From: Oscillospiraceae bacterium
Lineage (GTDB): Bacteria > Bacillota > Clostridia > UBA1381 > UBA9506
Direction: 5' to 3'
DNA: 54,093 nucleotides
NCBI GenBank assembly: GCA_015069045.1
Contig: SVJJ01000010.1
Span: 1 to 54,093 of the forward strand
Part shown: piece by piece, positions 36,411 through 44,104 of the stretch
How positions within the stretch are numbered: the first letter of the stretch is position 1
Layout of the letters: each line of letters begins with the position of its first letter
Program-made: the position numbers and the translations under genes
Notes under the pieces: model-generated
The model's database searches: none
What the model was told of the DNA's origin: nothing
Seen by the model: only the letters and a program-made list of their open reading frames with translations

Positions 36411-38168
36411 TCATTTTGTATGGGATATGTCTGTTGGAGTTACATAGGCAGTTTTGTTAGTTGTGTAAATAACAAAGCCGGGCTTAGCACCGGAAGGTTT
36501 TTTTACGTTTTTGATTTCCGTATAATCTACCGGTACCTGTTTAGATTCACGCGCCTTCGACAGATAGGCGGCATAAGATGCGGCTTCCGTAATCGCTTCA
36601 TCAGTAAAGGGTTTATCCGGCTCATAATGCAACACCACATGGGAACCGGGGATGTTTTTTGTGTGGAACCAAAGATCCTTATTTTGAGCAAATTTGCAGG
36701 TGAGATAATCGTTTTGACGATTATTTTTTCCTGCGTACAATATAAATCCATCGGCGGTTTCAAGTCGCATAGGGGTTGCAACGACGTCTTTTTTCTTTTT
36801 TATTTCCTTAGGCCGTCGAATGTACCCCTGGTCAGCCAATTCATCCCCAATTTGGGAAAGAACGGCAACAGAATCGGCTTTGTTTAAGGCCTCTTCTACA
36901 CTTTCCAAGTAGGTGAGCTCCTCCCGGGTTAATCTGATTTGCTTTGATAATTCTTCTGCCGCAGTTTTAGCCTTGTTATATTTTTTATAATATCGTTGGG
37001 CATTGGCGGCCGGTGTCAGTGTTTTATCTAGGGGAATCACAATCATAGGCAGCGTATCATCAAAATAATTCTGCACGCGAAAATTCTCCATTCCTTTTTC
37101 CAGTTGATATATATGGGCGGTGATAAGTTCGCCGAACTGTTTCCATTGTTCTTTTTTTTCTGTATCAGACAGTTCGGCAGCTTGCAGGGCCAATTTTTTT
37201 GCACAACGGTCAATATGATTCCCCACAAGTTTTGATAAATGAGCACTGCGACGTATCATGCGCTCTCTGGCATCTCGCCTACAGTAGAAATTATTAATCA
37301 AAAGACCCATAGAGTCCATGCTATGGACTTGGGCCGATGCACCATATTGCGTAATCGGTATAGCAGAAAATTCCAGCAGTTTTCCTGTTTCAGTATCGGT
37401 CAGATAACAAGGATAGGCTGTTCCGTTTTTAATTGGTTCTAATAGTCGATGCATGGTGGTTGCTACGTCTAAAAGCATACTATAGCTCATATTGCTCAAG
37501 GGAATATCTGTTTCTTTTGTGGCCTGAAAAACAATTTCTCGTGCAATGAGAGGACTAATACCCTGAAAACAAGACATAATTCCTTGATCTGCTTGCATGG
37601 ATTTATCGCAAAGAGAGAGAATATGCACGCATTCCTCCAAACTGCAAGTAAGTGGATCTGTCTTATCTTGGCTAGGGGGCAGTTCATAGAGAAGGCCGGG
37701 CAGGATTTGACGCTTAGAGCTAACAGAAAAATCAATTCTTTTAATGCTGTCGGCCACACGACCGTTTTCATCAATTAAAATAATGTTGGAATGACGCCCC
37801 ATCACTTCAATAATTAAAGTTTTTTGCACCTTATCCCCCAATTCATTTCGGGTTTCCAAATCAAAGCAAAGTAACCGTTCCATGCCAGGTTGACGCACGG
37901 TAACAACATGAGCCGAAGTTAAATGCTTTCGTAAAAGCATACAAAACATAGGTGCCACCATGGGATTTTCTTTTGTTTCTTCTGTCAAAGCGATGCGTGG
38001 GATGGAGGCATTAGCAGAAAGCGTGACCTTGTATACACCCTGGGGGCCGTGAAAAGACAGAAGTAGTTCGTCAGGTTCAGGTTGATAAATTTTATCTAAC
38101 CGTCCGCTGGCTAATTTATTATTGAGTTCAAGTGCTAATGCACGAATAACAAGTCCGTCAAAAGCCAT
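36411..38168 (-). CDS. rqcH: Ribosome quality-control protein RqcH (NFACT family)
   Basis: A 585-residue NFACT protein, the bacterial Rqc2 homologue that adds alanine tails to peptides stuck on split 50S subunits. NFACT-N begins MAFDGLVIRALALELN, with LSANASIPRIALTE and the MGRHSNIILID segment. A central coiled coil lies around 340-430. The C-terminal NFACT-R domain has GKNNRQNDYLTCKFA, DLWFHTKNIPGSHVVL. AAAGGAG precedes the ATG. Older annotations call it fibronectin-binding protein. The gap to whiA is 82 bases. Confidence 0.94.
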   Translation of the reverse strand: MAFDGLVIRALALELNNKLASGRLDKIYQPEPDELLLSFHGPQGVYKVTLSANASIPRIALTEETKENPMVAPMFCMLLRKHLTSAHVVTVRQPGMERLLCFDLETRNELGDKVQKTLIIEVMGRHSNIILIDENGRVADSIKRIDFSVSSKRQILPGLLYELPPSQDKTDPLTCSLEECVHILSLCDKSMQADQGIMSCFQGISPLIAREIVFQATKETDIPLSNMSYSMLLDVATTMHRLLEPIKNGTAYPCYLTDTETGKLLEFSAIPITQYGASAQVHSMDSMGLLINNFYCRRDARERMIRRSAHLSKLVGNHIDRCAKKLALQAAELSDTEKKEQWKQFGELITAHIYQLEKGMENFRVQNYFDDTLPMIVIPLDKTLTPAANAQRYYKKYNKAKTAAEELSKQIRLTREELTYLESVEEALNKADSVAVLSQIGDELADQGYIRRPKEIKKKKDVVATPMRLETADGFILYAGKNNRQNDYLTCKFAQNKDLWFHTKNIPGSHVVLHYEPDKPFTDEAITEAASYAAYLSKARESKQVPVDYTEIKNVKKPSGAKPGFVIYTTNKTAYVTPTDISHTK

Positions 38169-38250
38169 TTTTGTTCTCCTTTATCGTACAAGCAGGTTTA
38201 TTTTATAATGATATATGTTATAACGATACTCTTCTGATCCAATTTGAGTC

Positions 38251-39171
38251 CTATTCTAAATCCTCCGCCATAGATACCAACTTTTGCAATCGGCGACTTA
38301 CAGCAGATTTGCTGATAGGTTCATCTAATAAAGCGGCCAATTCTGCAAGGCTAGCCTCCGGATTTTTCAAACGCAGTTCTGCCAGCTCTGCGAGGGCAGG
38401 GGGCAGAGAGGCTGCCTTAGCTGAGGCCATTATCTTATTTATGGATACAATTTGTAAAGCAGCCGTATTGGCCGTTTTTGTCAGGTTAGCCGTTTCGCAG
38501 TTTACGCGTCGGTTAATCTTATTTTTCATATCTTTTTCTATTTTTATATGGTAAAGGCTTAGAGCAGAATCTGTTGCACCAAAGGCTGTTAGCGTATCAG
38601 CAATTTCTTCGCTATCCTTAATATAAATAACATAATTCGATTTGCGCACAACAGAACGGGCACTGATCTCTTCGTCTGTAAAAAGTTGTACAATATCTCG
38701 TGCTAAACCATGGTAATGGGTTTCAATTTCCAGATGATAGCTTTTTTCAGGCGCACTTACAGAACCGCTGCCTAAAAAAGCACCACGCAAAAAGGCCCGC
38801 CTGCAACAGGAATCTCCAGTAACAAAGGGGTCAGCGCAAAACTTAACACGATTATCTTGCCATAGACCTAAGGTTTTCATAATGTGGATGTAATGCTGAT
38901 TGGGATAAAATTGCAGCAAATGAATGTAACTATTGTCTTTTTTACGAGTGGCCATTCTCTTAGGGTGTACAGAAAAAAGCTCATTAAATAACTGATGCAT
39001 ACGTTGTGCAACGGCAACATTTTCCGTTCGTAGGCGTAGGCCGCCTCCTTCTGATTCTGACACAAGGGAACCACACAGAGCCGTTAAACCGGCTAGTTCT
39101 GCCCGCAAACAACAAGCATTTTCTGATTGTAAATTGCATAATTCTTGTTTTACCTCACTTGAAAAAGACAT
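38251..39171 (-). CDS. whiA: WhiA DNA-binding protein
   Basis: A 306-residue WhiA with the LAGLIDADG-like N-domain (CCLRAELAGLTALCGSL, RAFLRGAFLGSGSV) and the C-terminal helix-turn-helix (EASLAELAALLDEPISKSAV). WhiA affects cell division and chromosome segregation in Bacillus and sporulation in actinobacteria. In most firmicutes it sits beside rapZ and yvcK/glmR; here it is 20 bases behind polA, so it is probably translated from the polA message. AAAGGAG precedes the ATG. Confidence 0.94.
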   Translation of the reverse strand: MSFSSEVKQELCNLQSENACCLRAELAGLTALCGSLVSESEGGGLRLRTENVAVAQRMHQLFNELFSVHPKRMATRKKDNSYIHLLQFYPNQHYIHIMKTLGLWQDNRVKFCADPFVTGDSCCRRAFLRGAFLGSGSVSAPEKSYHLEIETHYHGLARDIVQLFTDEEISARSVVRKSNYVIYIKDSEEIADTLTAFGATDSALSLYHIKIEKDMKNKINRRVNCETANLTKTANTAALQIVSINKIMASAKAASLPPALAELAELRLKNPEASLAELAALLDEPISKSAVSRRLQKLVSMAEDLE

Positions 39172-39191
39172 AACGGCTCCTTTCTCATCAT

Positions 39192-41807
39192 TTATTTGGC
39201 TTCATACCAACTGGCGCCGGCATGCATATCCACAGCAAGGCGAGCACGGAGAGCCATGGCTTGTTCCATTTCCTCACACAAAATTTGACCGGCTTTTTCT
39301 TCTTCACACAAAGGCGCTTCCACTATTAGTTCGTCGTGCACCTGTAAAATTAAACGTGCTGTTAGCCCTTCGGCCTGCAGGCGACGATATACACGGACCA
39401 TAGCAAGTTTTATAATATCTGCTGCTGTTCCTTGAATGGGGGTATTTAAGGCGGCCCGTTCACCAAAAGCGCGCAACTGAAAATTGGAGGAAGCAAGTTC
39501 AGGTAATTGACGACGACGACCCAATAGGGTAGAAACATAGCCTTTCTTCTTAGCATCCTCTACAACGTTTTTCATATAATCCCGCACGCGGGGAAATGTG
39601 CCTAAATATTCTTCAATATAGGCCTTAGCTTCCTTCATGGAGATGCCCAAATCCTGGGCTAATGAATAATCTCCCTTTCCATATATCAAGCCGAAATTAA
39701 CGGCTTTAGCGGCCGTGCGCATTTCTGGTGTTACATCCTTTAATGATACGCCAAAAATTTTAGCAGCTGTACCTCTGTGAATGTCCTGTCCGACGGAAAA
39801 TGCATCAATCATGGCATCGTCATTGGCAATGTGCGCCAGTACACGCAGTTCAATTTGAGAATAGTCCGCATCTAGCAAAACATATCCTGCCGGAGCGACA
39901 AACATCTTCCGCATTTCACGCCCTAATGGGGTACGAATGGGGATGTTCTGCAGATTTGGCTCTGATGAACTGATACGACCTGTAATGGTAACGGTTTGAT
40001 GAAAGTTAGAATGGATGCGCCCATCTGTTCCAATTACGTCTTTTAAACCTTCCACGTAGGTGGAATTCAACTTCGTTAATTGACGATAATCCAGAATTTT
40101 ATTGATAATAGGGTGACGACCAAGTAGCTTTTCTAAAGCAGCTGCGTTGGTGGAGTAGCCTGTTTTCGTTTTCTTAGAGGCATGTAGGCCTAATTTATCA
40201 TATAATATAATACCCAACTGTTTTGGAGAATTAATATTAAATTCTTCTTCAGCTAAGGTATAAATTTCCTGGGTTAGGGTATCAATTTGTTCTTTTAGCA
40301 TGTGCCCAAACTCTAACAGTCGCTTTTTATCCACCAAAATGCCATCCCGTTGCATAGCGGCCAATACCTCTACCAACGGCATTTCTATGGTTTTTAGTAA
40401 ATCTAAGGAGCCTTCCTCTTCCAATCTGTTTTGTAAATAGACATATAAGGAGGGCAGGGCGGCTGTCTGTTCAGCCATGGCGGTGCTGTCTGTATCGGGT
40501 TCATCCAGCATGGTTAGCTGTTGCCCTGCATGGCTTTCTGACAAAATTATATTTATAAAATCACTGCAAAGGGAAATTAAGTCATAATTTCGCCTGGAGG
40601 GGTCCGCTAAATAGGCAGCGACGGCTGTGTCGAAGGTGACATTGCAAAGGGTTATTTCCCTGTTCCACAAATAAAGATACTGTTCCTTGCTGCCATGGGT
40701 CACCTTTTCAATAGCAGGATTTTCAAAAAAAGTCTTCCATACAGGTAGGAAATCCTTTTCCACAGGTGCTATAATAACCTCATTATTGCCTGTTGTCAGG
40801 TAAACCATATTTGTATTTAAATCAATTAAATAATATGCTTTTTCTGTTTGTATCAGGCTAACTAAATCCTTTGCCGTTGGAGAGAGTGTGGTAAAGGTCG
40901 ACTTTTCACCTGATGCAACAGAGTTGTCCTCTGTTTGGGGTAATTTTTTCAGGAAACTTTTAAATTCCAAACGGGTGTATAAATTACGCAACGCTTCAAT
41001 ATTGCCCTCTTGTTTATGGGCTTTTTCTATATCAAAGTTAATAGGCACGTTGCAATCAATAGTAGCTAATGTGCGTGATAGGTAGGCGGTTTCTTTATGG
41101 TCTTTTAGCTTGGTGCGAATAGAATTAGTAATTAATTCTGAATCCAGATGTTCATATATATTATCCAAGCTTTTAAATTGCCTAATAAGGGAAAAGGCAC
41201 CTTTTTCACCAATTCCCTTTACGCCCGGGATATTATCGGAGGTATCGCCCATAATGGCCTTTACATCAATAAATTCTTTTGGGGTAACACCATATTTTGC
41301 AAAAACATGGTCAGCATTGAAAATTTCGGTCTCTGTATTTCCCGTTCGGGTTGTAACCAAATATATTTTGTTATCCTGGGTTGCTAATTGAAGGTCGTCC
41401 TTGTCCCCGGTGAGAATTATACAGGCAAGACCTGACTCTGTGCAGCGAGTGGCTACCGTACCAATAATATCATCAGCTTCGTAGCCAGCAAGCTCTAACA
41501 CAGGAATAGCAAGGGCAGTTAATACTTCCTTTAAAAGAGGGAGTTGTGGTCGTAACTCCTCAGGCATGGGCTTTCGGGTTGCTTTGTAGCCATCGAACAT
41601 TTTATGACGAAAGGTAGGTGCCTTTAAATCAAAGGCAGCAGCCACATAATCCGGCTTTATCTCTTCCATATATTTATAGAAAATATTTAGAAAACCATAC
41701 ACAGCGTTAGTGTAGGTTCCATCTTTGGTGGTGAGCAAACGAATGCCGTAAAAAGCACGGTTAATAATACTGTTAGCATCAATAATTAAAAATTTTGGTT
41801 TGGTCAT
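39192..41807 (-). CDS. polA: DNA polymerase I
   Basis: An 871-residue repair and Okazaki-fragment polymerase. The N-terminal 5'-3' exonuclease is complete (LIIDANSIINRAFYG, GDKDDLQLA, KGIGEKGAF). The middle 3'-5' exonuclease-like domain lacks the acidic metal ligands, as in Bacillus and Thermus relatives, so proofreading is unlikely. The polymerase motifs are intact: DADYSQIELRVLAHI, RTAAKAVNFGLIYGKGDYSL, and VHDELIVEAP. I chose ATG 41807 after AAAGGGG; the upstream 41 codons show no homology. Confidence 0.96.
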   Translation of the reverse strand: MTKPKFLIIDANSIINRAFYGIRLLTTKDGTYTNAVYGFLNIFYKYMEEIKPDYVAAAFDLKAPTFRHKMFDGYKATRKPMPEELRPQLPLLKEVLTALAIPVLELAGYEADDIIGTVATRCTESGLACIILTGDKDDLQLATQDNKIYLVTTRTGNTETEIFNADHVFAKYGVTPKEFIDVKAIMGDTSDNIPGVKGIGEKGAFSLIRQFKSLDNIYEHLDSELITNSIRTKLKDHKETAYLSRTLATIDCNVPINFDIEKAHKQEGNIEALRNLYTRLEFKSFLKKLPQTEDNSVASGEKSTFTTLSPTAKDLVSLIQTEKAYYLIDLNTNMVYLTTGNNEVIIAPVEKDFLPVWKTFFENPAIEKVTHGSKEQYLYLWNREITLCNVTFDTAVAAYLADPSRRNYDLISLCSDFINIILSESHAGQQLTMLDEPDTDSTAMAEQTAALPSLYVYLQNRLEEEGSLDLLKTIEMPLVEVLAAMQRDGILVDKKRLLEFGHMLKEQIDTLTQEIYTLAEEEFNINSPKQLGIILYDKLGLHASKKTKTGYSTNAAALEKLLGRHPIINKILDYRQLTKLNSTYVEGLKDVIGTDGRIHSNFHQTVTITGRISSSEPNLQNIPIRTPLGREMRKMFVAPAGYVLLDADYSQIELRVLAHIANDDAMIDAFSVGQDIHRGTAAKIFGVSLKDVTPEMRTAAKAVNFGLIYGKGDYSLAQDLGISMKEAKAYIEEYLGTFPRVRDYMKNVVEDAKKKGYVSTLLGRRRQLPELASSNFQLRAFGERAALNTPIQGTAADIIKLAMVRVYRRLQAEGLTARLILQVHDELIVEAPLCEEEKAGQILCEEMEQAMALRARLAVDMHAGASWYEAK

Positions 41808-41822
41808 CCTGTTCCCCTTTCT

Positions 41823-41840
41823 CAAGGGCACACACCCTTG
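41823..41840 (-). promoter_or_regulatory. Small hairpin in the polA leader
   Basis: On the minus strand CAAGGG-TGTGTG-CCCTTG lies immediately before the polA ribosome site (AAAGGGG), whose complementary CCCTT it contains; an alternative pairing could hide the site. I see no good sigma-A promoter with both hexamers in this 181-bp gap, only TACAAT on the minus strand. Confidence 0.3.
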
Positions 41841-41988
41841 CTTTAGTTTTGTTGTGATTGTATCAAAGAGCGTAGATAATGCAGGCGATTCCTTACAACC
41901 GGAAACAAAAGTGTAGCAGATAACCCTCATACGGTATGTATCTTATGGGTATTCTCCTAATAAGCCGTTAGCGGGGCAGAAAATCCCA

Positions 41989-42552
41989 TTATGCCGAGGG
42001 CTTTATGTTGTACAGGAGTCGATAGATTGTTTCGTTATTACTAACCTGGGCAATATAGTGTCTGGTTTCAGGATAGGGAACATAGGTTAAGGTTTTACCA
42101 TCCTTTGAACATGCTTCGTCAAGTAACCATTGCCCTACGGTACCTTCGCCGGCATTATATGCCGCCAAGGCATTCTTTTTGTCTCCCTGATAAAGATCCA
42201 GCAAATAAGCCATATAATAGCAACCCATTTCGATATTAATGGAGGGGTCAGTGATATTCGCATACTGAAAATCTTCGATACCCATACGTTGTGCCAACCA
42301 ATTGGCGGTTGGTTCCGTAATCTGCATTAAGCCAGTAGCTTTGCGATGGGACACGGCATCTTTATCAAAATTACTTTCCGCTTTAATCATACTCATGATT
42401 AGGTAGGGGTCTACATGATACTCTTCAGCTTGCTTTTTTATATGGTCTATATATTGTACGGGATATATCAATCGTGCTAAATTGGGAATGTTAACAAACA
42501 AAACAATCAGCAAAATTGTAAAAATCCAGGGTTTCCATTTTAATACCTTCAC
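41989..42552 (-). CDS. Membrane-anchored lytic transglycosylase (SLT domain)
   Basis: 187 residues: an N-terminal membrane helix (about 9-28), then a Slt70-type domain. The catalytic Glu59 is in MIKAESNFD. The family motifs follow: ATGLMQITEPTANWLA, NIEMGCYYMAYLL and AAYNAGEGTV. It cleaves peptidoglycan glycan strands, making anhydromuramyl ends. It overlaps coaE by 4 bases (ATGA), so the two are translationally coupled. Confidence 0.9.
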   Translation of the reverse strand: MKVLKWKPWIFTILLIVLFVNIPNLARLIYPVQYIDHIKKQAEEYHVDPYLIMSMIKAESNFDKDAVSHRKATGLMQITEPTANWLAQRMGIEDFQYANITDPSINIEMGCYYMAYLLDLYQGDKKNALAAYNAGEGTVGQWLLDEACSKDGKTLTYVPYPETRHYIAQVSNNETIYRLLYNIKPSA

Positions 42553-43133
42553 AAGGGCAACTCCTTTAATATAGCATCTAAGGCCACCATAACAGCCTCA
42601 GCTTCACCGTTATTTTCAATAATATGTTGACAATGAGTGCGGTAGAAGTGGTCAGCAGGCTGAGCGTTGATTCGATTTAGGGCATCTGTTTTTGTAAGGT
42701 TATCACGCTCCATAATTCGATGCAAGCGATTTTCCTTATTGGAACAAATAGCAATACACAGGGTGCAAAGCCGATCCAAACCACACTCTAACAAAAGGGG
42801 AGCATCAATCACAATAAAAGACTGCTTACCTTCATCTATTAGTTTTTCAATTTCTGCTATAATATATCTGTGGGTTATGTGATTGAGGGTAGCCAAGGCC
42901 TTTCTATCGGCAAAAACAAGGCTTCCCAGTTTTTTTCGATTCAGCGTTCCGTCGGGTAGCAAAACATCCGGAAAAACGGCAGCTATTTCTGTTAAAGCCG
43001 GTTGTCCGGGTTCTACAATATGGCGGGCAATTTGGTCTGCATCTATTACATAGGCACCCTTTTGTTGCAAATAGGTGGCGGCCATACTTTTACCACAACC
43101 TGTACCGCCGGTAAGACCAATTACAACACCCAT
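42549..43133 (-). CDS. coaE: Dephospho-CoA kinase
   Basis: A 194-residue P-loop kinase that performs the last step of CoA synthesis. The Walker A motif GLTGGTGCGKS is at the N-terminus; the conserved DADQIARHIVEPG, HRYI and VIDAPLLLECGLD segments follow. I use ATG 43133, six bases after AAGGAAGGTG, instead of the GTG at 43142 that overlaps this site. It lies between the DUF6062 gene and the transglycosylase. Confidence 0.94.
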   Translation of the reverse strand: MGVVIGLTGGTGCGKSMAATYLQQKGAYVIDADQIARHIVEPGQPALTEIAAVFPDVLLPDGTLNRKKLGSLVFADRKALATLNHITHRYIIAEIEKLIDEGKQSFIVIDAPLLLECGLDRLCTLCIAICSNKENRLHRIMERDNLTKTDALNRINAQPADHFYRTHCQHIIENNGEAEAVMVALDAILKELPL

Positions 43134-43152
43134 GGCTGTCACCTTCCTTAGC

Positions 43153-43863
43153 TTATAAAAATTTTGCTAACTTTTCTATAGCGCGCTTTGGAGCATCTTT
43201 GGCATTTTTCCAAGGTTCGTTTTGATGACGATAATCAAATTTTTGCGTAAACCAATTTACCTCTTCATTAATTCGTTTCAAATGGCTAAGCTCCAATTGA
43301 ATCAAAGTATTTCGGGCGTCTTCTAATACCTTTCTGGAAAGCTCTCCGGGGGCACAGGAAAGCAATAAAGCAAAATGGGGCAGGCAAAAACCCTGACAAT
43401 TTTGTACCTTTTCCTTAAATTCATGTTCATTTTTATATAAGTACCAAAATACTTGTGCAAATTTTTCTAAGGTATGTTGTATTTTTTCGCAAATAAGACA
43501 GCTGTTTTCATTTTTGGCCAAAATATGCTCCAAGGTTAAATTCTCTGTATGTTTTTTAAAAACACTATTCTTCTGTGGGGGATTTTCAGCAGCCTTTTCC
43601 AGCTTTTGTATTAATTCGTTCATGTGAGTATCAAGAACAAGAGCCAGACTTAAGGCTTGAGATTCGCGGCTCATTTGTTCATAATGCCGACGACAATAGC
43701 CTCGTTCATTGGAAATAATTCGGCTATCAGGCTCCATCATGGACGCGCCGAGGGCATAGGATACTTGTTCTGTTTCCAGCTTTTTTTCAAGTGTACAAAA
43801 AGGGCACTCGCCCCCTTCATTCATGGCATCGGTTACAGGAATCGTGTAAATTTTTTCTTTCAC
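43153..43863 (-). CDS. DUF6062 protein with duplicated cysteine modules
   Basis: A 236-residue cytoplasmic protein with two similar metal-binding-like units: ECPFC (Cys20, Cys23) with a later GYCRRH, and SCLIC with a later GFCLPH. The order Cys-x2-Cys ... Cys-x2-His is repeated, so two zinc sites or one paired site are likely. The rest is helical and charged. I recognise it as DUF6062, without known function. The start is GTG 43863, five bases after GGAGG; the TTG at 43875 overlaps that site. coaE follows after 19 bases. Confidence 0.8.
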   Translation of the reverse strand: MKEKIYTIPVTDAMNEGGECPFCTLEKKLETEQVSYALGASMMEPDSRIISNERGYCRRHYEQMSRESQALSLALVLDTHMNELIQKLEKAAENPPQKNSVFKKHTENLTLEHILAKNENSCLICEKIQHTLEKFAQVFWYLYKNEHEFKEKVQNCQGFCLPHFALLLSCAPGELSRKVLEDARNTLIQLELSHLKRINEEVNWFTQKFDYRHQNEPWKNAKDAPKRAIEKLAKFL

Positions 43864-43995
43864 AAGCGCCTCCAAATATCTTCGCGAAATTCAGTCTAAA
43901 GTAACGACATAATTATTCTATTTTATAGTATATCACAATCTCATAAAAAAGAAAACAGGAATGTTAATTTTTAGTAGAATATTTTTTAAAAATTT

Positions 43996-44071
43996 CGTCG
44001 AATTTTAAAGAAATCTTTTTGGTAGCTGTACGCATAATTTGACAATTTTTGCATAAAAAATGGTATATAAT
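43996..44071 (+). promoter_or_regulatory. Spo0A-type sigma-A promoter of spoIIE
   Basis: TTGACA (44039-44044) and TATAAT (44066-44071) are consensus hexamers separated by 21 bases, too long for ordinary sigma-A promoters but the known hallmark of B. subtilis spoIIE and spoIIG, which need Spo0A~P. CGTCGAA (43996-44002) is a 6/7 match to the Spo0A box TGNCGAA, and its complement also matches 6/7. TTTGACAA over the -35 is a weaker second box. Confidence 0.65.
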
Positions 44072-44104
44072 GGAAATACCAAAATTTTCCTGGGAGGCGT
44101 ACAA

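Noticed and set aside
36312-36887. 191-codon + strand frame after the AI-2E gene
   Set aside because: Most of it is antisense to rqcH, it crosses a terminator, and its translation is low in complexity and unlike any family.
38171-38554. 127-codon + strand frame
   Set aside because: Antisense to the end of whiA; no ribosome site and an implausible composition.
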